Numbered from the stretch's first letter, positions 21,301 to 33,617 are shown. The stretch is DNA of 64,000 bases from Lampris incognitus (GCF_029633865.1 NC_079219.1:18005963-18069962); one strand, 5' to 3'. The notes: a model not told the origin generated them from the letters alone. Numbers and translations are program-made.

Positions 21301-22095
21301 TATTTTGAGCGAAACATTTACATCTACATTTAATTCTTTAATATTAACATTAATATGATCCATAACTTGAACACGTAAGTGATCATCTGGTCTCCAGTAT
21401 TGTTGTCTTTTCAGAAAAAGCAGCAGTCATGTGTCTTTCATTGAAAAGTTTGACCATGACACCAAATTCATTCACTCCAGTAGTAATGTCACTTACCTGA
21501 ATCAAGGACAGCAAAGATGTATGACTCTGATGATCGAGCAAGAATTCCCGGAATATTGCAGTGACAGCCACCTCATTATTGGCGCTAAGGAAAAAAACAA
21601 AACATGCACAACATGCTGCAAAGCCAGATATTGCCTTTGGGAAGGAAGTTAGTTGAATCTTCCTTGGTCAAGCTTTTCCTGCCTGTGGTAGTAGCTGAAG
21701 TGATTGAAGGCCTGCTTAGCATGTGAGGGACAGTGTGACTGACACCCATATTCTCCACAACTAGCCAGTTTTGATATTTTGTGCCAAGGCTTAAGTAAGC
21801 ATTTGCTGAAGGTCTTTCTGTACTGAAGATAAACCATTAACTGAGAGGTGCTTGTCTAGCCTTTTGGAGCAGCTGGGCTTTGCAACTATGGCGATCTACT
21901 GCAGTCTGTACTTTGCTTGTTTGTGGAAGCCTCCCTCCCAAATCTCTGTAAACAGCAGCATTCACAAACTTGTGGCAGAGGTGTTGACAAGTTGGATTGC
22001 TAGCACTGAGTTAGAAGCACCCTCTAATCTATGTCACAAGAGGTGAACTCGCTGTTTATGAACAAGAGAAAGTTCATGTATCAGTAACGGTTTAG
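21300..22095 (+). repeat. Last recognisable tRNA-unit copy
   Basis: This matches the segment at 7,380-8,000 and the pre-Phe flank (CAGCAGCATTCACAAACTTG block). It ends where tRNA-Phe would begin, but the tRNA is absent. The array is not seen beyond this point. Confidence 0.75.
21685..21757 (+). pseudogene. Ancient tRNA-Ala fossil, last copy
   Basis: Same position within the unit and same decayed sequence type as 2039, 4420 and 7804. It keeps CTGCTTAGCATG and ends ATTCTCCA. The cloverleaf is lost. Confidence 0.6.
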
Positions 22096-22170
22096 TTGGT
22101 AGGTGTAGTATAGTCTAATGGTCTCCTGTGGAGAGTACTCCCGGTCGCCGTGAACCAAACGCTCCCCCAT

Positions 22171-23497
22171 TTACAATGTTACAATTTCATTTAGCAGATG
22201 CTTTTATGCAAAGCAACGTACATCTAAGAATTAATACAACACAAGCAAGGATCTAGTCAGGGACAACAATAAAAGTAAGTGCCATAAAACTAGGTTCAAG
22301 TCCGATAAGACATAGGTGTCAACAGGCAGTGCACAAAGGCAATGCATAGAAGCGTTGTTTTTTTCTTTTGTATTTTTATTAATACCATCATGTGTGGAGG
22401 TGTTTGTGAAAGAGCTGGGTCTTTAGCATCTTAAAGATGGAGAGGGACTCAGCAGATCGAATATAGTTGTGTCACTCGTTCTACCACCGGGGAACTACAG
22501 AAGAGGACAGTCTGGCTAGTGACTTAGGGCCCCGTTGTGGCGGAAGTGCCAGGCATCTTTCATTGGCAGAGCCTAGTGAGCAGGACTGAGTGTAGACCTG
22601 AATGGGGGAGTTCAGGTAGGTGGGAGCCGTTTTAATTGCTGTTTTGTAAGTGAGCATCAAGGTTTTGAATTTGATGCGGGCAGCTACTGGGAGCCAGTGG
22701 AGGGATATGAACAGTGGAGTGACATGTGCTGTTTTGGGTTGGTTGGAGACCAGATGCACTGCCGCATTCTGGATAATTTGCAGAGGTTTGAAAGTGCATG
22801 CAAGGAGACCTGCCAGTAAGGAGTTGCAGTAGTCAATGCGTTATATTACAAGAGCCTGTACCAGGAGTTGTACTGCATGCTCAGACAGGTAGGGTCTACT
22901 TTTCCTGATGTTGTACAGGGCAAACTGGCATGACTGAGCAATCGAGGCCACGTGAACATTAAAGGTTAGTTGGTCATCAGTCATGACACCCAGGTTTCAG
23001 GTAGACTGTGGGCATGAGTTGGGTTGATCCAAGCTGGATATTGATCTGTTGTTGTAAGGATGGACTGGCTGGGATGACAAAGAGCTCAGTCTTAGATTGG
23101 TTAAGCTGAAGGTGGCGTTATTTCATCCATGCAGAGATATCAGCAAGGCATGCCGATATCCATGCCAAGACCGTGAGGTCATCTGGTGGTATGATAGGAA
23201 GAGCTGGGTATTGTCAGCATAACAATGGTATGAGAAACCATGGGAGCGGATGATTGCACTAAGTGAGGTGGTGTATATTGAGAAGAGAAGGGGACCAAGC
23301 ACTGACCCTTGAGGCACCCCTGTTGATAAGCCATGCCTTTTGGGCACTTCTCCCCCCAAGATACTCTAAAAGGTCTCCCTGAGAGGTAGGACATAAACCG
23401 GTGTAGGGCAGATCCTGAGTTACCAAGGTCAGTGAGTGTTGAGAGGAGGATTTGATGGTTAACTGTGTTAAAGGCAGCTGACAGATCTAGCAACAAT
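22171..23497 (-). mobile_element. L2-like LINE, 5'-truncated
   Basis: On the minus strand, reverse-transcriptase pieces include [37 protein letters not shown] and [13 protein letters not shown]. The L2-type 3' tail (ATTTAGCAGATGCTTTTATG on plus) follows at 22,190. Frames are broken. The copy at 39,560-41,445 is the same family. Confidence 0.85.
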
Positions 23498-23508
23498 GAC
23501 CAGGAACA

Positions 23509-24320
23509 ATCAGGAACAATTTATTGTAATTTCTTTCATGTACTTGCTTACACAAAAAGAAATGGAATTCCGTTTCCCCCAGCCCACAGCAGTGTGACAC
23601 AAAAGACAGAAACACACATCCCAAATTTCCCAAAAAACAACACCACCAAAAACATACAAAAACACAGAGAACAGAGCAAAACAAAAAACAAAAACAAAAC
23701 AAAACACACACACAAATAGTTAACAACACAGTCAACTCAGTGCAACACAGGCCAAAAATTCCACTGTCCAGTGAACGAACGCCAGCCAGGATGACTGTCG
23801 GTCTGCATGGGCCAACAGTTAACTTGGCCTGCCCCATTTCCACTTCCTGTCAGACCGCCTTTGGTGTTTCCTACTTGGGCGCAACTCCAGCAGGGCCGAA
23901 GTCCCTAGGTCCACCGGATACAGCAGACCAGGCTCCCCCAGCCAGACACTGACAACACACCTCCCTGCACTCTACACCGCCCTCGGTGTCATCGGTCTGC
24001 CGGTCTGAATGGGCCAGCAGTCAACTTAGCCTGCCCCGCTTCTACGTCCTGTCAGACCGCCATTGGTGTTACCTCTTCGGGCGCAGCTCCGATCAGGGCC
24101 ATGGTCCCTGGGCCCACAGGATGTAGCAGACCAAGCTCTCCCAGCCAATCCAGCACCAGCTCTCCCGGCCATCAAATGAAGACAAAACAAACTTAGACGC
24201 AGACATGGACAAAGATACTGCATGGACGGTACTGGGTGAGGCTGCCGCAAATGTAAATTTGTGCAGCCATCTTCCCACACCAGAATAAAACTGAGGACTG
24301 ACCAGCAGCTCCAACCAAAC
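23509..24320 (-). mobile_element. Unclassified interspersed repeat (family X)
   Basis: About 0.8 kb. On the minus strand it runs from a GTGTGGGAAGATGGCTGC-like start to a tail ending in AATAAATTGTTCCTG. Internally it has two related GC-rich blocks. A second copy (59,628-60,365) shares start, body and tail. The defined start and A-rich tail suggest a non-autonomous non-LTR element. I see no ORF worth reporting. Confidence 0.65.
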
Positions 24321-25600
24321 ACAGTGATTTCATTACCGACTGGAGTGCAGCCTCATTGGAGTGACCTGAAAGTCAGTCCCTTGTAACGTTGACACAGGAA
24401 AAAGATGATATACATGTTGCAGACCGACGATAGTTCACTTTGCACCTTTCGACTGCTATATCAGACTTCAAGAGAGTTCTTTAAAAAAAACAATTGCATA
24501 AAGTTTTCAGGGTAGTGTTGAAAATCTGGAGGAAATCCGTAAGACTCAAAGAAAGAGCCTTCCATTATTTCAGCTAAAATCACAAGCAGAAAAAGCTTGA
24601 AAATGGAAGATTCAACTATCTTCGGACTGCTGGCTAAAGTGATCAAGGAGACAACACCCAGGCCATATGAAGTGATCACAGAACACAGAAAAACAATGAG
24701 GTGAAACAGAAGACACCTACTGACAGTCTCTTTCTGAGGAAAGAGATCAGGGTCATGGACAACAATGCAAATGACATGACAATCCCAAGTCAAACTGAAC
24801 AACCAAAATGACAGACATACATTTTACCATAGACAGGCAAAAACAAGGATGGTGATGCAACACTGAGAGAATGTTCGAAGAGACAAATAGTGAGCCCAAA
24901 GAGATTAATTGAAGAAATGTAAAGGTGTGTATGAGAAAGAAATGTAAGAAAGTAAAAAAAAAAGGTTGAAATGTATTTAAGGTATACAGAGTTAAAACGG
25001 TAAAAAAAAAATTGTCAAAGTTGGAAACTTTGTGAAAAATACACAGAGAATTTACGTTACATTACATTGTAAGAAAGGACAGTATATTTAGGTTATAATG
25101 GTAACAACAATCTTTATTTGAAAATGTACTGTTGTATACAGTTCACACCAGTAGATGGCAGTCTAATGTAATAGGCCAGAACCGTAACTGGTATGAGGAT
25201 GCGCCTGGCCAAATAAAGTGTCTGATGAGAGTACCCGGCGTGTAAGCCTCATCAATACAGATTTCATTTTGGATTTTTCTCAGCATATGCAAATACTGAA
25301 CTTTATCTAACTTGCTCTTATGCCTAGTGTTTGCATCCAGCTTCCTGTCACAGCTTGGGATATAGTACAGCGCCATTGCTTCTGCATACAGTCATATTCA
25401 CCCAACCCTGTTGTGGCAATTATTTAATACTACTATGACAATAAATGAGGAGTGAGACAAAAATCTCTTCAAGTATTTTCATACTTTAATAATGTTCGTG
25501 AACATGGCACACAAAGCACAGAGGGTGCAGCCCCCATTGAGAGCGCTCCCCCTTTGTAGTTAGCAGGTACACTCCCATGGGGGCAACTATAGGGCAGTTG
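24321..25600. other. No gene seen
   Basis: AT-rich sequence without recognisable coding, RNA or repeat signals. The stretch 25,465-25,600 has a promoter-like GC-rich patch that I cannot assign. Confidence 0.5.
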
Positions 25601-25639
25601 TCTGTTCTTCCCCCCCTTATCTCATGTATCTCGTGTACT

Positions 25640-27995
25640 CCATATTATCACATTCATCTTATCCCAACCTACAGGCAGAAACTAAAATCTGCAAAGCATG
25701 TGGTTAAAACTGTGAGGAAATGGACCAATGAGTCAAAACTGGAGCTCCAGACCTGCCGCGACTGCACTGATTGGAGTGTTTTTGAGGCTGTATCTACAGA
25801 CCTGGACGAACTTACTGACACTGTGACATCTTACATCAGCTTTTGTGAGGGCATGTGTGTGCCCATCAAAACATTCTGTACCTTTAACAACAACAAGCCC
25901 TGGTTCACAGCAAAACACAGGCAGCTTCATCAGGCCAAAGAGGAAGCATGCAGGGGTGGAGATAGGATCCGGTATAACAAAGCCAGAAATACACTCACAA
26001 AGATCAGAGTGGCAAAAAGGTGCAACTCTGAAAAGCTGAAAAACAGGTTTTCTGCCAATGACCCAGCCAGATCAGTTTGAAGAGGTTTGAAAGACATTAC
26101 CAACTACAGGAGACCGGCCCCCCAAACTGCAGGGAACCATCAACTGGTTAACAATCTAAAATGGTTTTACTGCAGGTTTGAAAAGCAAACTTTCACACCC
26201 CTCACTGGCCACAACACACAACCAACTGCACCCCCTGCCAGCCAGCCACTATCCCCCCCCACCGAACCCCTCCCCACACTCAGGACCTTTGTTGAGGACT
26301 TGAGTCAACTCTTTCAGAGACACAAAACCAGGAAGGCACTGGGCCTGTATGGTGTGTCCCCCTCTTGTCTTAAAGTCTGTGGTTACCAGCTGGCCCCCAT
26401 TTATACACTGATCGTCTACAGACCACTGGAGCTGTGTTAAGTCCCCTCCTGCTTCAAGAGCTCCACTATCCTCCCGGTCCCCAAGAAACCTGGTATCACA
26501 GGATTAAATTACTACAGGCCCATTGCCCTAATGTCTGTGGTCATGAAATCCTTCGAGAGATTGGTGTTGGCCCACCTAAAGGAAATCACAGGCCCCCTGC
26601 TCGACCTCCTGCAGTTTGCCTACCAAGCAAACAGGTCAGTAGAGGATGCAGTCAACATGGGATTGCACTACATCTTCCAACACCTCGACTCCCCAGAGAC
26701 ACACGCAAGGGTCCTGTTTGTGAACTTGAGCTCAGCGTTCAACACCATCATCCCAGATATCCTCCACTCCAAACTCACCCACCTCACTGTACCAGCCCCC
26801 ATCTGCCAGTGGATTAACAACTTCCTGACAGACAGGAGGCAGCTGGTGAGGCTGGGAGAAAATCACATCCAGTACCCAGACAATCAGCACTGGCGCCCCC
26901 CCGGGATGTGTGCTCTCCCTTCTACTCTTCTCCCTTTGCACAAATGACTGCACCTCAGGTGACCCCTCTGTTAAACTCCTTAAGTTTGCGAATGACGCAA
27001 CCATCATTAGCCTTATCCAGGATGGTGACGAGTCTGCATATAGCATATAGATGGGAGGTTGATCAGCTGGCCCTCTGGTGTGGTCATAACAACCTGGAGC
27101 TGAACACGCTCAAACAGTGGAGATAACAGTGGACTTCAGGAGGAGTCCATCCATCACTGCCCCCCCTCCCCATCCCAACATACTCAACAACACGTTGTCT
27201 ACAGTGAAAACCTACAGATTTTTGGGTTCCACAATCTCCCAGGACCTAAGGTGGGAATCCAACATAGACACAATCATCAAAAACGCCCAGCGGACAATAT
27301 ACTTTCTCCATCAGCTCAACACGTTCAAACGGCCTCGGGAACTGTTGATTCAGTTCTGCACTGCAATAATCCAGTCTGTCCTCTGCACATCCATCATTGT
27401 CTGGTTTGGATCAGCCACCAAACAGGACAGGGTCAGACTACAACGTACAGTTAAGTCAGTGCAGAGAAAATCATTGGTGCCAATCTGCCCTCCATTCAGG
27501 ACTTATATACCTCCAGACTCAGGAAACGGGCAGGCAACATCACTGCAGACCCATCACACCCTACCTGTTCCAACTCCTCCCCTCTGGTTGGCACTACAGG
27601 GCACTGTACACCAAAACAACCAGATATAAAAACAGTTTCTTTCTGCGGGCTATCATTCAAATGAACGCTTAACACTGTCAAATAAATCCAACCATTTTAT
27701 ATATACTGTACTGTACATTGTATGTATACTGGTACACTCTGTCATATCCATCTACATCAGGCATGTATGTAAGTAACCTGCTAACCTTTATTTCAGCATC
27801 TCTGATATATTCTCTGCACCATTGCACTTTATCACCTCTTATTTCACCTGTATAAGTCAATCCTTGTGTATATATCTGAAAATTGTTGTGTTGTGGTGTT
27901 GTTATCCAATGTTAAGTACACAGAGAGCCACGAAACCGGAGTCAAATTCTATGTATGTGCAAACCTACATGGCCAAACCTACATGATTCTGATGT
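25640..27995 (+). mobile_element. Rex1-like LINE, 5'-truncated
   Basis: Protein pieces in order are KPWFTAKHRQLHQAKEEA, then FQRHKTRKALGLYGVSPSCL, then the RT middle ([15 protein letters not shown]), then the RT end (YRFLGSTISQDLRWESNID, SVLCTSIIVWFGSAT). They lie in several frames, so it is dead. The endonuclease domain is missing. The 3' UTR runs to about 27,995 and matches the fragment at 28,552. Confidence 0.85.
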
Positions 27996-27999
27996 TTTC

Positions 28000-28551
28000 C
28001 GGCTCACATCCCACCAAGGCAGTTTCTTCAATTACCGTGTGCAGACTTTGTTATACTCCGAGTTTCTCATACAATGCAATCAGCTAACAGTTAACAATAG
28101 GTCTTTATTTGTTCATACGGAGAAGACACTATAACATTATCTTTGTTATGTTTTAAATTAACTTTAAGCCTCTATCTAAACAATATAGACTAAGGTTAAA
28201 CATGGCATAGGTCATACATGATCAAAGATTAACAGTAAGCAAACATATATGATTATATGGCAGACAAACTGCCTTCACAATCCTCCTTTTGATTATTTTT
28301 TTATCAAAAACAAATCACCCCAATAAAACATCAAATGAAAACTTGACAATGGATATACATTCTGGGAAACATCTTGCCTCACACGGGATAACTATGAGTC
28401 CTGTCCGTCAGTTGTAAACCACCTGAAATGCATCAGATTTACATCAGCACACGCCATACGAACTCACCAGTCAGACAGAAGCCACAGTCATCCCATGTCC
28501 TCTCAGGCCAAACATCTAACCCCACTCTAACCCCACTCTTGACTTGACTTC
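28000..28551. other. No gene seen between two LINE ends
   Basis: This stretch contains no recognisable coding or RNA feature. It separates two near-identical LINE 3' ends. Confidence 0.45.
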
Positions 28552-28740
28552 TCTGCACCATTGCACTTTATCACCTCTTATTTCGCCCGTGTAAGTCAAT
28601 CCTTGTGTATATATCTGAAGATTGTTGTGTTGTAGTGTTGTTATTCTATGTTAAGTACACTGAGAGAGCCACGAAACCGGAGTCAAATTTCATGTATGAG
28701 CAAACCTACATGGCCAATAAACATGATTCTGATTCTGACT
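28552..28740 (+). mobile_element. Rex1-like LINE 3' end
   Basis: This repeats 27,814-27,995 closely (CTCTGCACCATTGCACTTTA to ACATGATTCTGA). It is a second, heavily truncated insertion or a duplication of the 3' terminus. Confidence 0.8.
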
Positions 28741-29066
28741 TAAAGTTAGTAAAAGACTCGAGAGGCTGTCTACACTATCTAAGCAAACACATTGCAGAAA
28801 ACCCAGAGTTGATATTTGGGAAAAACCTATGTGAATGCTCAAAATTAATCAAAAAACAAAACAAAATAAAACAAAAAACAACAAAATCCCCTGTATCCTT
28901 AATTAATGATTAAATGATAAAACAATAAATGGGAGAAAGGATCATAACACAAATATGTAGACTGGTTATATGATTAACTAAGAAAGTGTTAGGAAAACAA
29001 AAAGAAACCAATAAACCTAAATAAGAAGAAAGGGTCTGAAGGAACCACTCTATCAAGTGAGGTCAC

Positions 29067-29070
<4 letters not shown>

Positions 29071-29112
<42 letters not shown>
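29071..29112. repeat. (GA)n microsatellite
   Basis: A perfect GA run of 42 bases, followed by a short poly-C tract at 29,130. Confidence 0.97.
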
Positions 29113-29114
<2 letters not shown>

Positions 29115-29304
29115 CCAGCCTGGAATACCCCCCCCCCCTCTATCCTGTCTGCCTTTGTCTCTGCCATGCATTGCTTTTCTCTCTCACTCATTCCACCTTT
29201 CTCTCTCTGGAAAAAAAAGTATGTCATTTTCTTTGTGTGCGGGCAGGGTTTTTGCATGAGGGACTTTTACTGGGGTTTACATCGGTCCTGAGGTTATAAC
29301 AATA

Positions 29305-29400
29305 AAGCAGATGATGGTTGTCTCATCCGCAAACTTCAGGAGTTTAATGGACGGGTCACCTGAGGCGGAGTCATTTGTGTAGAGGGAGAAGAGTAACATG
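29305..29400 (-). mobile_element. Rex1-like LINE fragment
   Basis: The minus strand matches the RT region around the KLLKFAxxTTI motif of the element at 25.6-28 kb. It is separated from a related piece at 29,762 by about 190 bases and a tetranucleotide repeat. Confidence 0.65.
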
Positions 29401-29593
29401 GTTGCCAAGTCCGCTTATAATATGCGACTTTGGGCTTCTTTTTTTATTTTTTATTTTTGAAGTCGCTTGAAAAAATCATGAGTTGTGCAATAATTTCGAA
29501 AGGTAGCGTTAAGACTTGCTATTCATAGGCATATGATTATGACTATGATTATTTCTGTCTGTCTGTGTCTGTTTTTAAAGTATTTTTTTCTGA

Positions 29594-29671
<78 letters not shown>

Positions 29672-29770
29672 GTCTGTGTGTCTATCTATCTGTCTGTCAG
29701 TCTGACCGTCCGTCCGTCCGTCTATCTATCTATCAATCTGTCTATCTATCTGTCTGTCTGTCAGTCTGTC
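29594..29770. repeat. (CTAT)n/(CTGT)n microsatellite
   Basis: About 80 bases of pure CTAT repeats, grading into CTGT, CCGT and mixed units. Confidence 0.97.
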
Positions 29771-29950
29771 TGACAGGAGGAGACTCACACAACTCCAGTG
29801 GTGTGTTTAAAATCAGTGTGAAAATAGGGGCCAGCTGGTCAGCACAGACTTTAAGACAGGAGAGTGACACGCCTTCTGGGCCCGGTGCCTTGCTGGTCTT
29901 CTGTCTCTGGAAGAGCTGGCGCACGTCCTCAACACATATCCAGAGTGTGG
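29762..29950 (-). mobile_element. Rex1-like LINE fragment
   Basis: The minus strand encodes [20 protein letters not shown], which matches FQRHKTRKALGLYGVSPSCL of the element at 25.6-28 kb. It is a short piece of the ORF and is not functional. Confidence 0.8.
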
Positions 29951-30077
29951 GTGGAGGTGAATGTTCTGTCTATTGTAAATATTCCATGTAAATTCAGATG
30001 CATAGCACTTTATTGTATGTTAATGTTCGTATTTGGTGTGGCAGTGACCAAATCTCGCTACAAGACAGTCCGCTGGA

Positions 30078-30151
30078 GGCGCTGTGGCTTAGTTGGTTAA
30101 AGCGCCTGTCTAGTAAACAGCAGATCCTGGATTCGAATCCCAGCAGTGCCT
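30078..30151 (+). tRNA. tRNA-Thr(AGT)
   Basis: A 74-nt cloverleaf beginning GGCGCTGTGGCTTAGTTGG with loop TCTAGTAA (anticodon AGT) and acceptor GGCGCTG/CAGTGCC (one G-T). The A and B boxes are intact (GATTCGAATCC). Small departures from the usual gene are an A-C mismatch at the end of the T stem and GC in place of GG after the anticodon stem. A TTTT terminator begins at the discriminator (30,151-30,154). It is outside the Phe/Ala array and probably functional. Confidence 0.88.
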
Positions 30152-30159
30152 TTTGTGTC

Positions 30160-31228
30160 CTACCAAATACAGTATTTGTCCTAGAAACTGCCTTAAGGTC
30201 ACACACTTTCAACAAGACACCCTGTCCCCCATGAGATAATATAGGACGTCCATAACATAAGGTATTTGTTAATTACAAACGGGTGTGATGATGTCTGTGT
30301 TGTTGAGCATAGGCTACGGTTGAATGTTTTTTTTTTTTTAGAGAAAATACCTTGAGGCTTCAGGCTATACAGCTAACAAATTTAAAAATGCTGTTGTTCA
30401 TTTTGTTATTTCTAATATTATGATATGTGTAAAAGTGATTTGGTAGGCTTTTGCCTAACAGTTGTGTCTTAAGTATACAGATTGAGTCAATTTGCCAGCT
30501 CAAAATTTTGAAGGTTATGTCATTTAAGTTAATTCTCTGATTTGCTAAGAGCTGACATTGAGGTCTTTGGGTTTCGTTTCAGGTATCTTCACATATAAAA
30601 GACCTCATTTTGTGTTAAAGTATAACTATATGCTTTGCTAAGACAACTATTTTCATATTATTCATTAAGGTCAAAATGTTTTCTTTGCATTTGATAATTC
30701 TCACTCTGTGATTATTGCACAGTTATTTAATGTATGTTATTTGAAGGTTTGTTCAATATATGTTTTTCAACAAGTATTGATAATTGACAACATGGTTTTG
30801 TTATGGTATGAGCATGAGCTAAGAAAGGGGGATGTAGATCAGTGACTGTCATTGCTGATGTTTATTGAGCCACTGCAGACACCGTACTGAGGAACACTCA
30901 GTTAGACAGGTTACTGGGTGAGGGCCCGCGAAGCGATAGTGCTGGATGCCAGCTACACGTTGCATCCTCGTCGTGTTGGTTAATAAACCCGGTTATGAGT
31001 ACTAACCCTGCGTCATTCATGAGAATACGAAACAAGTTGTGATGTTGTCCATTAAAAGCCGAGAGATTTTTTTATTTATATTTATATATTTTATTTTTTA
31101 TCAGCCGAATAAAAAACGTTGTTGTTTAATGGTGGAATATTTTTGATGCATCAAAGTGTCATGTATGAATGCAAAGGAGGAGAATGTGTGCTGTTCTTCT
31201 TCCTTTTTTTTTTTTTAACTGGCACACC
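30160..31228. other. Intergenic; possible LTR-like relic at ~30,831-31,035
   Basis: Mostly AT-rich with no gene seen. At 30,831-31,035 a GC-richer block begins TGTAGATCAG, contains AATAAACCC and ends GAAACA, resembling an old solo LTR. I find no target duplication, so this is only a suggestion. Confidence 0.35.
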
Positions 31229-33505
31229 TTAATAGTCACCGACCCAGAAGATGGCTTTAAAAATAAAAATGAAGATCGTAATGAGGATGGTACGCGTCTT
31301 GCGTCGTTTTTGAAATGGGTTATGAGAGAAACGTCTCTTTCTGTTGCCAGTCGGGGCTTTAGATGGCGCCCTTTCGTCAAAGGTTCCGCTGGCGCTTTCA
31401 TTGCTGGTGACCTTGGCGCTTCCTCTCTTTAATTTGCCGCAGAAGTTCCTAAAGCGCTTTAGTAAACCGGGTTTCTTTGTTGGCAGTTCTGGCCTGGGAG
31501 GTTCCTCCATCTTCAGGTGCGTCTTTAGGGACCTCACCAAGGCGTCATTGAAAGCGTTGTCCCCGGTCGCTGTGGTTGCCTGTATTACTTTTTCGGACCC
31601 AAATTCAGCCAACAGATCCCTCAGCACCGCCTTGTACACTTCTTGAATATCACAATCCGACGATTGGGCACCAGTGGAGTCGCTCAATTTCCCCATTGTC
31701 CTCTGAGACAGATGTTTGACCATCTGATTAATCACGTCAAAGGTTTCAGTGCCTTGTGTGGAGTTGACCTGGCTGAGCAGCCTCATGACAACCAGATTAA
31801 TAACGAGGCTCAGAGACTCACTGCTGCTCTCGGAAGAAGAGGACTCGCCTCTCACGTCCAACACAGGGGAAGTGGATTTACTTACAATGTCAGACTCAGG
31901 GGCGGAATCGCTGGGATCATCAACCCTTGCAGCCTCCAGCCTCTCCAGCTTTTTAACCCTATCTCCTGGCGGCGTTACCGACAACTCCTCCATGCTGCAG
32001 TGCTCATCCAAGCTGTTTTCAGATTGGGGCGTGGCCAGTTTTGTGTCTTGAACAGGATTTTCACTGTTCAGAGATAACCCTTCATCAGTTCCCTGGCACT
32101 CCTGCAAAATCCAGACTTCAGCCTGGTTTAGAAAGCGCTGTACAGCTCCCTCTGTTATAGCACAGAGCAAAAGAGATACCGAGCCTCTATCAGCATCTCC
32201 ATTTTTCTGCAATATCTGCAAAATGGCGGTGTCCAACATGCTCCTTCCAAAAGGTATCACGGGACTCGGGTACTTGCTGTCAGTCACTATGAGCCTATAG
32301 ATATTGTCAGTGAGATCTGCGAAAAGATGCTGCAGCTCACTGCTGGAGATTGACATTGTTTTGCCTGGCCCATACCTTGGCTTCAGACATTCCTCCGCCA
32401 GATCGGTGACAAGCTTCTCGACAGCCATTAATTTTTTATCAAAGGCTATCATAGCACGGGCTGCTTTGCACCTGTCTTGAAAGCTGCCACGGCGGAGTTC
32501 GGATGATTCAGGTGCAGCTTCCGGCACACTCAGCAACTCCTCGTGGGTTGTTTGTAGCCTGCGTGACTGACTCAGGTAGGATATGGCCTCTGAAAACCGT
32601 TCTGTTGAGCCCACTATCACCGAGGCTTTATGTTGGCCAGAGGTCTGTATATGGTGTTTGGCTTCCACCTGAGTGCATTCTCTGAGGGTCTCCCCCAACC
32701 AACGAAAATGCTGCTTAGCAAACTGCAGAAAGTTCTTCTTTGATTTCCCCTTAAATATACAGCGCTGGGACTTGGCCTCTACCACGAAACTCTCCGACTT
32801 TCTGCTGCTAGGAGCAGACAGCGAGGACTCAGCGTCTCCCGAGGCAAAAGCGGATGCAGATGTGTCTCCTTTTTTACAGCACTTCGTTGACTTTCCAAGG
32901 TACATTTTCAGGAAGGCACCCATCGCAGTGGCCATTTTGCAGCGCATGGATGGGCACATGATGCACCCGCTCACATATATAACGGGGACACCTTTTGCTG
33001 TTTCCGGTGTCTGCCAGACTTCCGAAATTACTGAGTTAACTCTGTCAGCTACTGCTTTCGCAACCAGTTTGCGTACCTCGACAGACAACTCTTTAAATTT
33101 CTCATCTAGCTGCCAATTATCAGACAGAGCCACAGACACAGGCGTGAAAAGACTGCGCAGGCTCTCCTCGACACTTTCATCTGTAACGGTGAGATAATTA
33201 ATCTCACAAGACGTATCCCGGGAACTTCTTGATGCAGCGGAGCTCCCTGACAGATTAAAAAAAGGGGCATTCCGATGCAGCCGAATGAAGCCCTGGACCT
33301 TAGGCAGGATGTTCTCCACGATAGCTGTGGCAGCTCCCTGGACAATGTCCATGGACAAGCCCGCTAAGTGGGCCAACACTTCAGGGCTTGTTGTTTGTGA
33401 TATTATGGTCCTCCTTTGTCCTGGAGTCAGGTTGTCAATGAACTGTTGGATGATCTGATGGAGTTCATCCAAGTTGACGTGACTGAGGTTTATAATAACT
33501 GCCAT
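31229..33505 (-). CDS. Intronless 758-codon protein of unknown function
   Basis: A single uninterrupted frame of 758 residues, far longer than chance allows here. I do not recognise it; I suspect a fish-specific multi-copy family but cannot prove it. The N-terminal 80 residues are helical (MAVIINLSHVNLDELHQII). Three further helix-rich regions (about 115-180, 385-500 and 580-690) have similar amphipathic spacing, such as VEKLVTDLAEECL and SLVINLVVMRLLSQV. They are separated by Ser/Glu-rich linkers, and a Cys cluster lies near 190-220. The C-terminus is basic (about 690-740) and ends in a hydrophobic stretch, TILITIFIFIFKAIFWV, suggesting tail anchoring. There is no N-terminal signal peptide. 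The start is set by the first ATG (CTAAATGG), about 115 bases below a TATA box. No introns and no close upstream gene. It could be an old retrogene, but it is intact. Confidence 0.85.
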   Translation of the reverse strand: MAVIINLSHVNLDELHQIIQQFIDNLTPGQRRTIISQTTSPEVLAHLAGLSMDIVQGAATAIVENILPKVQGFIRLHRNAPFFNLSGSSAASRSSRDTSCEINYLTVTDESVEESLRSLFTPVSVALSDNWQLDEKFKELSVEVRKLVAKAVADRVNSVISEVWQTPETAKGVPVIYVSGCIMCPSMRCKMATAMGAFLKMYLGKSTKCCKKGDTSASAFASGDAESSLSAPSSRKSESFVVEAKSQRCIFKGKSKKNFLQFAKQHFRWLGETLRECTQVEAKHHIQTSGQHKASVIVGSTERFSEAISYLSQSRRLQTTHEELLSVPEAAPESSELRRGSFQDRCKAARAMIAFDKKLMAVEKLVTDLAEECLKPRYGPGKTMSISSSELQHLFADLTDNIYRLIVTDSKYPSPVIPFGRSMLDTAILQILQKNGDADRGSVSLLLCAITEGAVQRFLNQAEVWILQECQGTDEGLSLNSENPVQDTKLATPQSENSLDEHCSMEELSVTPPGDRVKKLERLEAARVDDPSDSAPESDIVSKSTSPVLDVRGESSSSESSSESLSLVINLVVMRLLSQVNSTQGTETFDVINQMVKHLSQRTMGKLSDSTGAQSSDCDIQEVYKAVLRDLLAEFGSEKVIQATTATGDNAFNDALVRSLKTHLKMEEPPRPELPTKKPGLLKRFRNFCGKLKRGSAKVTSNESASGTFDERAPSKAPTGNRKRRFSHNPFQKRRKTRTILITIFIFIFKAIFWVGDY

Positions 33506-33617
33506 TTAGTAGTAAATAGAAATGCTCTGAAAATATATAACGCTGCTCTTCGAATGTCGAGTGTTGCTCTTCCAAAGAAGTCTGCAGGTATACTGAGTGA
33601 CGGTGCCAAGCACATCG

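Noticed and set aside
30831-31035. Solo LTR
   Set aside because: Ends TGTA/AACA and an AATAAA are suggestive, but there is no target duplication and no matching partner in the window.
32673-33197. A 174-residue plus-strand open frame opposite the orphan gene
   Set aside because: Antisense shadow of the 758-codon gene, with no features of its own.
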